From: Pseudomonas sp.
GTDB taxonomy: Bacteria; Pseudomonadota; Gammaproteobacteria; Pseudomonadales; Pseudomonadaceae
Direction of reading: 5' to 3'
NCBI GenBank assembly: GCA_003525045.1
Contig: DQGF01000029.1
Location: 1-5,251 of the forward strand
Length of the DNA: 5,251 nt
The translations under genes and the position numbers were made by a program. Below, piece by piece: positions 1 to 5,251 of the stretch. The notes beneath the pieces were generated by a model. It was not told where the DNA came from. It worked only from the letters and a program-made list of their open reading frames with translations, and ran no database searches. The number at the start of each line of letters is the position of its first letter. Within the stretch, counting starts at the first letter, position 1.

Positions 1-10
1 GCGCAACCCC

Positions 11-34
11 TGTGGGAGCGGGCTTGCTCGCGAA
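11..34 (+). repeat. Solo REP element upstream of glpD
   Basis: This 24-base REP core begins TGTGGGAGCGGGC and ends GCTCGCGAA. It is identical to both arms of the REPIN at 1851-1939. It contains the usual imperfect REP hairpin (GCGGGC, TT, GCTCGC). REPs of this type are abundant between genes in fluorescent pseudomonads, where they are mobilised by RAYT transposases. No inverted partner follows within the next 200 bases, so this copy is solo or a decayed REPIN; a small TCGCC/GGCGA inverted repeat at 40-51 may be a remnant of the loop side. A 6-base inverted repeat (GCGCAA at 1-6, TTGCGC at 58-63) brackets it and could be chance. Confidence 0.85.
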
Positions 35-80
35 TACGGTCGCCCAGGCGACACACCTTGCGCGTCTTACCGCACATTTA

Positions 81-90
81 AATGTTCGAA
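81..90 (+). promoter_or_regulatory. GlpR-like half-site, distal copy
   Basis: AATGTTCGAA fits the GlpR half-site known from enteric bacteria (WATKTTCGWW) at every position. The same 11 bases (with one more A) recur at 185-195, next to the glpD start. The right half of a full palindrome is missing here, but the site overlaps a perfect 12-base palindrome ACATTTAAATGT at 74-85. GlpR is the DeoR-family repressor of glycerol catabolism, induced by glycerol-3-phosphate, and in Pseudomonas its gene usually lies just upstream of glpD. That this is a bound operator is inference. Confidence 0.5.
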
Positions 91-108
91 AATTTTCCTT
101 TTTCAGCC

Positions 109-133
109 CTTCGATCAGTATTTTCAATCGAAG
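109..133. promoter_or_regulatory. Inverted repeat CTTCGAT-N11-ATCGAAG, possible GlpR operator
   Basis: Two 7-base arms, CTTCGAT (109-115) and ATCGAAG (127-133), are perfect inverted repeats with 11 bases between them. Both arms carry the TTCGAW core of GlpR half-sites but not the outer WATK positions, and the centre-to-centre distance differs from the 10-base spacing of a normal operator. It could be a weaker auxiliary operator, a site for another regulator, or chance. Confidence 0.3.
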
Positions 134-164
134 TTAGCTGGCTGTGGGCGGCTTTATGGGCTAC

Positions 165-194
165 CATTTTCGCAAATGAACATTAATGTTCGAA
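165..194 (+). promoter_or_regulatory. GlpR-like operator cluster near the glpD start
   Basis: Positions 165-184 read as a complete 20-base GlpR-type operator (WATKTTCGWW followed by WWCGAAMATW), with mismatches at 165, 173 and 177. A perfect half-site AATGTTCGAA follows immediately at 185-194. The junction forms a perfect 14-base palindrome GAACATTAATGTTC at 178-191. The cluster ends 37 bases before the glpD ATG, a position that would block transcription initiation or early elongation. I see no convincing sigma-70 promoter, so its exact place relative to the transcription start is unknown. Confidence 0.6.
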
Positions 195-231
195 ATCCAA
201 TACCGAAGATCAAAAAACCCGAGGCCAGCCG

Positions 232-1770
232 ATGCCCACTTCTACCTTGCCTACGCCCCCTCTCGCCGAGGTCTACGATATCGCCGTCATCGGTGGTGGG
301 ATCAATGGCGTGGGGATCGCAGCGGATGCCGCCGGTCGCGGGCTTTCGGTGTTCCTTTGTGAAAAGGATGACTTGGCCAGCCACACCTCGTCGGCCAGCA
401 GCAAGCTGATCCACGGTGGTCTGCGCTACCTCGAACATTACGAATTCCGCCTGGTGCGCGAAGCCCTGGCCGAGCGCGAAGTGCTGCTGGCCAAGGCCCC
501 GCACATCGTCAAGCAGATGCGCTTTGTATTGCCGCACCGTCCGCACCTGCGTCCAGCCTGGATGATCCGTGCTGGTCTGTTCCTTTATGACCACTTGGGT
601 AAAAGGGAAAAACTCGAAGGCTCGAAGAGCCTGAAATTCGGCCCGGACAGTCCGCTGAAAAGCGAAATCACCAAAGGCTTCGAATACTCCGATTGCTGGG
701 TCGATGACGCGCGTCTCGTCGTGCTCAACGCCATGGCCGCCCGCGAGAAAGGCGCCCACGTTCATACTCAGACCCGTTGCGTCAGCGCCCGTCGCACCAA
801 GGGCCTGTGGCACCTGCATCTGGAACGCGCCGATGGCAGCCTGTTGTCGATTCGCGCCAAGGCGCTGGTCAATGCGGCCGGCCCGTGGGTCGCCAAGTTC
901 ATCCGCGACGACTTGAAGATGGAATCGCCGTACGGCATCCGCTTGATCCAGGGCAGCCACCTGATTGTGCCGAAACTGTATGAAGGCGAGCACGCGCACA
1001 TTCTGCAAAACGAAGATCAGCGCATCGTGTTCACCATTCCGTACCTGAACCACTTCACCCTGATCGGCACCACCGACCGCGAGTACACCGGCGACCCGGC
1101 TGCAGTGGCGATCACCGAAGGCGAAACCGATTACCTGCTCAAAGTGGTCAACGCCCACTTCAAGAAGCGCATCAGCCGCGACGACATCCTGCACAGCTAC
1201 TCCGGGGTTCGTCCGCTGTGCAACGACGAATCCGACAATCCGTCGGCCGTTACCCGCGACTACACCTTGGCATTGTCGGGCACCGGCGAAGAAGCGCCGC
1301 TGCTGTCGGTGTTCGGCGGCAAGCTGACCACCTACCGCAAACTGGCCGAGTCGGCGCTGGCGCAACTGGCTCCGTACTTCAAGGACATCAAGCCGAGCTG
1401 GACTGCCACGGCTACCCTGCCGGGCGGCGAAGACATGACCACGCCACAGGCACTCAGCTCGCGGATCCGCGACACGTTCGACTGGGTGCCGAGCGAGATC
1501 TCCCGCCGCTGGGCCACCACCTACGGCAGCCGTACCTGGCGCATGCTCGAAGGTGTGCAGGGCCTGAACGATCTGGGCGAGCACATCGGTGGTGGCCTCT
1601 ACACCCGCGAAGTCGATTACTTGTGCAGCGAAGAATGGGCGACCAGTGCACATGACATTCTGTGGCGCCGCAGCAAGCTCGGGTTGTTCACCACTGCGCA
1701 GGAGCAGCAGAAGCTGGCGGATTACCTGAGCAAGGTCGAACAGAACCGCAGCAAGATCGAAGCGGCCTGA
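232..1770 (+). CDS. glpD: Aerobic glycerol-3-phosphate dehydrogenase (FAD-dependent, quinone-linked)
   Basis: This 512-residue membrane-associated flavoprotein oxidises sn-glycerol-3-phosphate to dihydroxyacetone phosphate and passes electrons to the respiratory quinone pool. Its length matches Pseudomonas GlpD and is slightly above the E. coli protein (501). The N-terminus holds the Rossmann FAD motif GGGINGVG (residues 21-28), ending in acidic E44 after the second strand. SSKLIHGGLRYLE follows at about 56-68, the typical FAD/DAO signature. R327 (in SGVRPL) and R342 (in VTRDYT) align with E. coli substrate-site arginines R317 and R332. GGKLTTYRK (362-370) closes the FAD domain, and the rest is the helical C-terminal DAO domain. 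The ATG at 232 is chosen because GAGG lies at 221-224, 7 bases upstream, and little sequence precedes the FAD fold. It is a single-gene unit here, with GlpR-like sites before it and a terminator after. No disruption is visible. Confidence 0.97.
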   Translation: MPTSTLPTPPLAEVYDIAVIGGGINGVGIAADAAGRGLSVFLCEKDDLASHTSSASSKLIHGGLRYLEHYEFRLVREALAEREVLLAKAPHIVKQMRFVLPHRPHLRPAWMIRAGLFLYDHLGKREKLEGSKSLKFGPDSPLKSEITKGFEYSDCWVDDARLVVLNAMAAREKGAHVHTQTRCVSARRTKGLWHLHLERADGSLLSIRAKALVNAAGPWVAKFIRDDLKMESPYGIRLIQGSHLIVPKLYEGEHAHILQNEDQRIVFTIPYLNHFTLIGTTDREYTGDPAAVAITEGETDYLLKVVNAHFKKRISRDDILHSYSGVRPLCNDESDNPSAVTRDYTLALSGTGEEAPLLSVFGGKLTTYRKLAESALAQLAPYFKDIKPSWTATATLPGGEDMTTPQALSSRIRDTFDWVPSEISRRWATTYGSRTWRMLEGVQGLNDLGEHIGGGLYTREVDYLCSEEWATSAHDILWRRSKLGLFTTAQEQQKLADYLSKVEQNRSKIEAA

Positions 1771-1788
1771 TCGGGAAACCGGTTAACG

Positions 1789-1822
1789 AAAGCCCCTGAA
1801 TCTTACGATTTAGGGGCTTTTT
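1789..1822 (+). terminator. Intrinsic terminator of glpD
   Basis: A 14-bp stem (1789-1802 with 1807-1820, one G-U pair) has a GC-rich GCCCC/GGGGC block and a TTAC loop, and ends in a run of five T (1818-1822). It starts 18 bases after the glpD stop codon. The A run at its base gives weak potential in the other direction, but no - strand gene faces it. Confidence 0.92.
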
Positions 1823-1850
1823 GCATTATGGCAAACACCACCGATCAAAA

Positions 1851-1939
1851 TGTGGGAGCGGGCTTGCTCGCGAAATCGGTGTATCAAACTACATCTATGT
1901 GACTGACACACCGCTTTCGCGAGCAAGCCCGCTCCCACA
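1851..1939. repeat. REPIN: two inverted REP sequences
   Basis: Left arm 1851-1882 and right arm 1908-1939 are inverted 32-base repeats with a single mismatch (1876/1914), separated by 25 bases. The outer 24 bases of each arm are the same REP core as at 11-34. Two REPs in head-to-head order form a REPIN, the usual mobile unit in P. fluorescens-type genomes, moved in trans by a RAYT transposase (none in this window). It sits between the glpD terminator and the transporter's upstream activator sites, a typical neutral insertion point. As RNA or single-stranded DNA it would form a long hairpin. Confidence 0.93.
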
Positions 1940-1967
1940 GTGGATATGTGCAATGCCAGAGATTACA

Positions 1968-1981
1968 TTCGGTTTTCCGAA
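1968..1981. promoter_or_regulatory. AauR-type upstream activator site 1 (exact TTCGG-N4-CCGAA)
   Basis: TTCGGTTTTCCGAA is a perfect inverted repeat and matches exactly the TTCGGNNNNCCGAA motif that I recall as the binding site of AauR, the response regulator controlling acidic amino acid uptake in P. putida. Its centre lies about 140 bases upstream of the predicted sigma-54 start, in the normal range for enhancer-binding proteins. Assignment to AauR rests on the motif and on the transporter genes downstream. Confidence 0.75.
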
Positions 1982-1998
1982 CGCGACCCGGCGATCGA

Positions 1999-2012
1999 TT
2001 CGGTTAACCGGA
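1999..2012. promoter_or_regulatory. AauR-type upstream activator site 2 (one mismatch)
   Basis: TTCGGTTAACCGGA matches TTCGGNNNNCCGAA except for G at 2011, and contains the perfect palindrome CGGTTAACCG (2001-2010). Its centre is 31 bases from that of site 1, close to three helical turns, so two dimers would sit on the same DNA face. That spacing suits cooperative assembly of an AAA+ activator. It is about 109 bases upstream of the predicted start. The mismatch suggests lower affinity. Confidence 0.6.
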
Positions 2013-2058
2013 TTATTCATCGCCATAAACCACGTAAAAAATATTTAATACCCTTATA

Positions 2059-2071
2059 AATCATAAACTTG
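2059..2071 (+). promoter_or_regulatory. Possible IHF site between activator sites and promoter
   Basis: AATCATAAACTTG fits the IHF core consensus WATCAANNNNTTR except for T at 2064. It follows an AT-rich tract (about 2034-2062), a common flank of IHF sites. The position between the activator palindromes and the -24/-12 promoter is where a bend is needed to bring activator to polymerase. The consensus is loose, so this is a candidate only. Confidence 0.4.
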
Positions 2072-2087
2072 ACCTATGCAGCCTGGC

Positions 2088-2104
2088 CTGGCACGACTCA
2101 TGCT
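2088..2104 (+). promoter_or_regulatory. Sigma-54 (RpoN) -24/-12 promoter of the transporter operon
   Basis: CTGGCACGACTCATGCT matches TGGCACGNNNNTTGCW with one mismatch (A at 2100). The invariant GG (2090-2091) and GC (2102-2103) are exactly 10 bases apart, as sigma-54 requires. The predicted transcription start is near 2115, giving a leader of about 105 bases before the gltI ATG. Paired activator sites upstream support the call strongly. Confidence 0.85.
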
Positions 2105-2143
2105 CTACACTCTTGGACGAATGCCTGTTGTGCCGACACATCA

Positions 2144-2190
2144 GGAGCCATCGGGCATTCGAAGCACAAAAGGGCCGATGAACTGGCTCC
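2144..2190 (+). other. Possible stem-loop in the gltI leader RNA
   Basis: GGAGC (2144-2148) pairs with GCTCC (2186-2190) and CATCGG (2149-2154) with CCGATG (2175-2180), leaving a five-base bulge (2181-2185) on the 3' side and a 20-base loop. The structure lies inside the predicted leader, ahead of the A-rich stretch and ribosome-binding site. It has no T tract, so it is not a terminator. It may protect the 5' end or keep the start region open. It could also be chance pairing. Confidence 0.35.
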
Positions 2191-2192
2191 AT

Positions 2193-2203
2193 AAAAAAAA
2201 CAA
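2193..2203 (+). promoter_or_regulatory. A-rich Hfq/Crc-like catabolite-control motif before the gltI RBS
   Basis: The sequence AAAAAAAACAA lies 4 bases upstream of the GAGGA ribosome-binding site. Its last eight bases, AAAAACAA (2196-2203), fit the AANAANAA motif bound by Hfq with Crc during catabolite repression in Pseudomonas. Placement next to the RBS is typical of Crc targets, and amino acid uptake genes are a common target class. Binding is inferred from sequence alone. Confidence 0.5.
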
Positions 2204-2219
2204 TGTCGAGGAAAATTTG

Positions 2220-3134
2220 ATGCGCATCGTTCCCCATATCCTGGGCGCAGCCATTGCTGCCGCTCTGATTAGCACTCCAGTTTTCGCTGCCGAACTCACC
2301 GGCACACTGAAGAAGATCAAAGAGTCCGGCACCATCACCCTCGGGCATCGTGACGCTTCCATTCCGTTTTCCTATATCGCGGACGCATCCGGCAAACCGG
2401 TGGGCTACTCCCACGATATCCAGCTGAAAATCGTCGAAGCCATCAAAAAAGACCTCGACCTGCCTAACCTTCAGGTCAAATACAACCTCGTGACTTCGCA
2501 GACCCGTATCCCGTTGGTGCAAAACGGCACCGTCGATGTCGAGTGCGGCTCCACCACCAACAACGTCGAGCGTCAGCAACAAGTTGACTTCTCTGTCGGC
2601 ATTTTCGAAATCGGCACCAAACTGTTGGCCAAGAAAGATTCACCGTACAAAGACTTCGCTGATCTGAAAGGCAAGAACGTCGTGACCACCGCTGGCACCA
2701 CGTCCGAGCGCATCCTCAAGTCGATGAACGCCGACAAGCAAATGGGGATGAACGTCATTTCCGCCAAAGACCACGGCGAGTCCTTCCAGATGCTGGAAAC
2801 CGGCCGCGCAGTGGCATTCATGATGGACGACGCCTTGCTGGCCGGTGAAATGGCCAAGGCCAAGAAGCCGACTGACTGGGCCGTGACCGGTACTCCACAG
2901 TCCTACGAGATCTACGGTTGTATGGTCCGCAAGGGCGATGCTCCATTCAAGAAGGCTGTGGACGACGCGATCATCGCGACCTACAAGTCCGGCGAGATCA
3001 ACAAGATCTACGAAAAATGGTTCATGCAGCCAATCCCGCCAAAAGGCCTGAACCTGATGTTCCCGATGAGCGACGAGCTCAAGGCTCTGATCGCCAATCC
3101 GACCGATAAAGCGGCTGACGAAAAGAAATCCTGA
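2220..3134 (+). CDS. gltI: Periplasmic glutamate/aspartate-binding protein (GltI/AatJ)
   Basis: This 304-residue solute-binding protein (SBP_bac_3 family) captures acidic amino acids in the periplasm and delivers them to the GltJK permease. Residues 1-23 are a signal peptide with an alanine-rich core, ending VFA before AEL; there is no lipobox, so the mature protein should be soluble. By position and context, R44, S93, R96, S111, T113 and H185 match ligand contacts of the E. coli/Shigella protein. C109 (ECGSTT) and C234 (YGCM) are conserved in GltI-type proteins and may pair as a disulfide. The ATG at 2220 is chosen because GAGGA lies at 2208-2212 and the signal peptide starts there. The frame stays open back to an ATG at 2076, but that lies before the predicted transcription start (about 2115). 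First gene of a sigma-54-type operon. Confidence 0.96.
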   Translation: MRIVPHILGAAIAAALISTPVFAAELTGTLKKIKESGTITLGHRDASIPFSYIADASGKPVGYSHDIQLKIVEAIKKDLDLPNLQVKYNLVTSQTRIPLVQNGTVDVECGSTTNNVERQQQVDFSVGIFEIGTKLLAKKDSPYKDFADLKGKNVVTTAGTTSERILKSMNADKQMGMNVISAKDHGESFQMLETGRAVAFMMDDALLAGEMAKAKKPTDWAVTGTPQSYEIYGCMVRKGDAPFKKAVDDAIIATYKSGEINKIYEKWFMQPIPPKGLNLMFPMSDELKALIANPTDKAADEKKS

Positions 3135-3151
3135 TTTCTGACTAACCTTAT

Positions 3152-3181
3152 CTCCTGAGAGGGTCTCTGCCCTTTCAGGAG
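3152..3181 (+). other. Intercistronic stem-loop between gltI and gltJ
   Basis: CTCCTGAGAGGG (3152-3163) pairs with CCCTTTCAGGAG (3170-3181) over 12 base pairs, including one G-U, around a six-base loop. It starts 17 bases after the gltI stop. No T run follows, so it should not terminate efficiently on its own. In many binding-protein operons such a structure stalls 3' exonucleases or allows partial read-through, leaving more mRNA for the binding protein than for the permease. That role is inferred here. The rest of the 194-base gap (3135-3328) has only two weak short hairpins (3223-3238 and 3268-3283) and no supported gene. Confidence 0.7.
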
Positions 3182-3328
3182 GTTGTCACTCCCTGCTGGC
3201 ATTTTTGGAAACACTCGAACCGGTGGCTGTCGAGCCGCTCGTGTGTGCCTGACTATCAAGGTCGGGCGGGAACGGAGCTTCCCCCAAGCGGGTATTTGTA
3301 CATCGATTGAATCCGAGGGGAGACCCTG

Positions 3329-4075
3329 ATGAATTACAACTGGGACTGGGGCGTGTTCTTCAAGTCCACCGGCGTGGGCAGCGAGATTTATTTTGACTGG
3401 TACCTGTCCGGTCTGGGCTGGACCATCGCCATCGCCGTCGCGGCCTGGATCATTGCGCTGCTGCTGGGCTCGATTCTAGGCGTCATGCGCACGGTGCCGA
3501 ACCGCATCGTGTCGGGCATCGCGACCTGTTACGTCGAACTCTTCCGTAATGTGCCACTGCTGGTGCAGCTGTTCATCTGGTACTTCCTGGTACCCGACCT
3601 GCTGCCGCAAAACCTGCAGGACTGGTACAAACAGGACCTGAACCCGACCACTTCGGCCTTCCTCAGCGTCGTCGTGTGCCTGGGCCTGTTCACCACCGCC
3701 CGGGTTTGCGAACAAGTGCGCACCGGTATCCAGGCGCTGCCTCGCGGCCAGGAATCGGCAGCCCGTGCCATGGGCTTCAAGCTGCCGCAGATCTACTGGA
3801 ACGTACTGTTGCCCCAGGCCTACCGAATCATCATTCCGCCGCTGACCTCGGAATTTTTGAACGTATTCAAGAACTCCTCCGTCGCGTCCCTGATCGGCCT
3901 GATGGAGCTGCTGGCACAGACCAAACAGACTGCCGAATTCTCCGCCAATCTGTTCGAAGCCTTCACCCTGGCAACGCTGATCTACTTCACCCTGAACATG
4001 GGCCTGATGCTACTGATGCGCATGGTCGAGAAGAAAGTTGCCGTACCGGGCCTGATCTCCGTAGGGGGTAAATGA
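3329..4075 (+). CDS. gltJ: Glutamate/aspartate ABC transporter permease (GltJ/AatQ)
   Basis: This 248-residue inner-membrane protein is one half of the transmembrane channel for acidic amino acids, belonging to the His/Glu/Gln/Arg/opine (HEQRO) permease family. Hydrophobic segments lie at about 29-53, 75-92, 110-124, 160-195 and 215-235. The N-terminal YNWDWG stretch resembles other GltJ proteins. The cytoplasmic EAA loop that docks onto the ATPase is clear: E142-S-A-A, G149 and LPQA at 161-164. The start has a strong GAGGGGA ribosome-binding site at 3315-3321. The 3' end overlaps gltK, so the two permeases are probably made in equal amounts. The 194-base gap upstream sets it apart from gltI. 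Length is usual for the family. Confidence 0.95.
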   Translation: MNYNWDWGVFFKSTGVGSEIYFDWYLSGLGWTIAIAVAAWIIALLLGSILGVMRTVPNRIVSGIATCYVELFRNVPLLVQLFIWYFLVPDLLPQNLQDWYKQDLNPTTSAFLSVVVCLGLFTTARVCEQVRTGIQALPRGQESAARAMGFKLPQIYWNVLLPQAYRIIIPPLTSEFLNVFKNSSVASLIGLMELLAQTKQTAEFSANLFEAFTLATLIYFTLNMGLMLLMRMVEKKVAVPGLISVGGK

Positions 4076-4746
4076 TGGAATTCGACTTCTCGGGCATCAT
4101 CCCGTCCCTGCCGGGTTTGTGGAACGGCATGGTCATGACCCTCAAACTCATGGCCCTGGGCGTGACCGGCGGGATCATCCTCGGCACGATCCTGGCCCTG
4201 ATGCGCCTGTCCCACAGCAAACTGCTGTCGAACATTGCCGGCGCCTACGTCAATTACTTCCGCTCGATCCCGCTGCTGCTGGTCATCACCTGGTTCTACC
4301 TGGCGGTGCCGTTCGTACTGCGCTGGATCACCGGCGAAGACACGCCGATAGGCGCGTTCGCCTCGTGCATCGTGGCGTTCATGATGTTCGAAGCCGCGTA
4401 CTTCTGCGAAATCGTCCGTGCCGGCGTGCAGTCGATCCCCAAGGGCCAGATGGGTGCAGCCCAGGCCCTGGGCATGTCGTATGGCCAGATGATGCGCTTG
4501 ATCATCCTGCCACAAGCGTTCCGCAAGATGACCCCGCTGCTGCTGCAACAGAGCATCATCCTGTTTCAGGACACCTCGCTGGTCTACGCGGTCGGTCTGG
4601 TGGACTTCCTCAATGCTTCGCGGGCCAGTGGCGACATCATCGGCCGCTCCAATGAGTTCCTGATCTTCGCCGGTTTCACATATTTCATCATCAGCTTTGC
4701 CGCCTCGCAGCTGGTCAAGCGTCTGCAAAAAAGGTTCGCCGTATGA
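4075..4746 (+). CDS. gltK: Glutamate/aspartate ABC transporter permease (GltK/AatM)
   Basis: This 223-residue second permease pairs with GltJ to form the channel. Hydrophobic segments lie at about 19-43, 65-85, 94-110, 142-165 and 190-212. The ATPase-docking EAA loop is at G127-A-A, G133 and LPQA 145-148. Two adjacent ATGs are possible, at 4072 (overlapping the gltJ stop as ATGA) and 4075. I chose 4075 because AGGGGG at 4063-4068 is 6 bases from it but only 3 from 4072, and the product then begins MEFDF. With 4072 it is 224 residues. Overlap with gltJ on one side and a 4-base ATGA overlap with gltL on the other indicate translational coupling. Confidence 0.94.
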   Translation: MEFDFSGIIPSLPGLWNGMVMTLKLMALGVTGGIILGTILALMRLSHSKLLSNIAGAYVNYFRSIPLLLVITWFYLAVPFVLRWITGEDTPIGAFASCIVAFMMFEAAYFCEIVRAGVQSIPKGQMGAAQALGMSYGQMMRLIILPQAFRKMTPLLLQQSIILFQDTSLVYAVGLVDFLNASRASGDIIGRSNEFLIFAGFTYFIISFAASQLVKRLQKRFAV

Positions 4747-5251
4747 TCTCTATCAAGAACGTCAACAAGTGGTATGGGGACTTCCAGGTACTGACTGATT
4801 GCAGCACCGAGGTCAAAAAAGGCGAGGTGATCGTGGTGTGCGGGCCATCCGGTTCCGGCAAATCCACCCTGATCAAATGCGTCAACGCGTTGGAACCGTT
4901 CCAGAAAGGCGACGTGGTGGTCGATGGCACGTCCATCGCCGACCCGAAGACCAACCTGCCGAAATTGCGCTCGCGCGTGGGCATGGTGTTCCAGCATTTC
5001 GAACTGTTCCCGCACCTGACCATCACTGAAAACCTGACCATCGCGCAGATTAAGGTGTTGGGCCGCAGCAAGGCAGAAGCCAACAAGAAAGGCATGCAAC
5101 TGCTTGAGCGCGTCGGCCTCTCCGCCCACGCCCACAAACACCCGGGCCAGCTCTCTGGTGGTCAGCAACAGCGTGTGGCGATTGCCCGTGCGCTGGCGAT
5201 GGACCCGATCGTCATGCTGTTCGACGAACCGACCTCGGCGCTCGATCCGGA
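4743..5251 (+). CDS. gltL: Glutamate/aspartate ABC transporter ATPase (GltL/AatP), cut by window end
   Basis: The first 169 residues of a polar amino acid ABC ATPase are present; the family is usually about 240-245 residues, so some 75 are beyond the edge. The protein hydrolyses ATP on the cytoplasmic side of the GltJK channel. Visible motifs in order are the aromatic Y11 near the nucleotide base, Walker A GPSGSGKST (34-42), Q-loop Q84, signature LSGGQ (137-141), Walker B VMLFDE (157-162) with catalytic E162, and D-loop SALD (165-168). The H-switch histidine is not in the window. The ATG overlaps the gltK stop (ATGA, 4743-4746), with only a modest AAGG at 4731-4734, so translation is probably coupled. 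In Pseudomonas the genes for AauS and AauR usually follow. Confidence 0.96.
   Translation, partial: MISIKNVNKWYGDFQVLTDCSTEVKKGEVIVVCGPSGSGKSTLIKCVNALEPFQKGDVVVDGTSIADPKTNLPKLRSRVGMVFQHFELFPHLTITENLTIAQIKVLGRSKAEANKKGMQLLERVGLSAHAHKHPGQLSGGQQQRVAIARALAMDPIVMLFDEPTSALDP

Noticed and set aside
154..1653. A 499-codon open frame on the - strand covering most of glpD
   Set aside because: It is a shadow of GC-rich glpD codons. Its translation is low-complexity in R, G, A, Q and V with no recognisable domain, while the + strand frame is a full-length, motif-complete GlpD.
1851..1939. CRISPR-like repeat
   Set aside because: There are only two copies, in inverted orientation, with no regularly spaced direct repeats. 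They match the Pseudomonas REP/REPIN type.
1821..2048. A 75-codon + strand open frame in the glpD-gltI gap
   Set aside because: It starts in the terminator T run, reads through the REPIN and both activator palindromes, and has no ribosome-binding site.
2076..2219. N-terminal extension of gltI from the in-frame ATG at 2076 (or ATGs at 2121 and 2178)
   Set aside because: The 2076 codon lies upstream of the predicted transcription start and overlaps the promoter. An extension would bury the signal peptide that begins at 2220, which also has the only good ribosome-binding site.
2061..2582. A 173-codon - strand open frame across the gltI promoter and 5' part
   Set aside because: It would run through the sigma-54 promoter and the gltI signal peptide region and shows no domain. 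The + strand gene explains the sequence.
3176..3328. A possible small gene after the AGGAGG at 3177-3182
   Set aside because: No ATG or suitably spaced GTG/TTG follows the Shine-Dalgarno-like sequence, which is better explained as the 3' arm of the stem-loop.
3982..4728. A 248-codon - strand open frame opposite gltK
   Set aside because: Its composition is rich in D, H, R and Q with no family resemblance, and it lies fully antisense to an intact permease. It is best explained by codon bias.
4584..5168. A 194-codon - strand open frame opposite the gltK end and gltL
   Set aside because: It spans two overlapping, well-supported + strand genes and has no recognisable motif.

Overview
The window looks like chromosome from a fluorescent Pseudomonas (P. 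fluorescens/P. putida group). The evidence is high-GC coding DNA, REP sequences of the type beginning GTGGGAGCGGGC that are common in these genomes, a GlpD much like the 512-residue Pseudomonas form, and a complete-looking promoter region for an acidic amino acid ABC transporter of the AatJQMP (GltIJKL) type. All genes lie on the + strand. The last gene runs off the right edge.

Layout: 1-231 is an upstream regulatory region with a solo REP element and several GlpR-like half-sites. 232-1770 is glpD, the aerobic FAD-dependent glycerol-3-phosphate dehydrogenase, closed by a strong intrinsic terminator (1789-1822). 1823-2219 is a gene-free stretch that holds a REPIN (two inverted REPs, 1851-1939), two tandem AauR-type palindromes (1968-1981 and 1999-2012), a possible IHF site (2059-2071), a -24/-12 sigma-54 promoter (2088-2104) and a 5' leader with a stem-loop and an A-rich Hfq/Crc-like motif just before the ribosome-binding site. 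2220-3134 is gltI/aatJ, the periplasmic glutamate/aspartate-binding protein. 3135-3328 is a long intercistronic gap with a 12-bp stem-loop lacking a T tract. 3329-4075 (gltJ/aatQ) and 4075-4746 (gltK/aatM) are the two permeases. 4743 to the edge is the first 169 codons of gltL/aatP, the ATPase. The last three genes overlap by 1-4 bases and so look translationally coupled.

Two regulons meet here. glpD completes glycerol catabolism by feeding electrons from glycerol-3-phosphate to the quinone pool, and is probably repressed by GlpR until glycerol-3-phosphate accumulates. The transporter probably responds to external Glu/Asp/Gln/Asn through the AauS/AauR two-component system and RpoN. The terminator and REPIN separate the two units. 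No new biological system is evident. The most useful observations are the sigma-54/AauR promoter architecture, the stem-loop that may set the binding-protein:permease ratio, the three identical REP cores flanking glpD, and the clustered GlpR operators.
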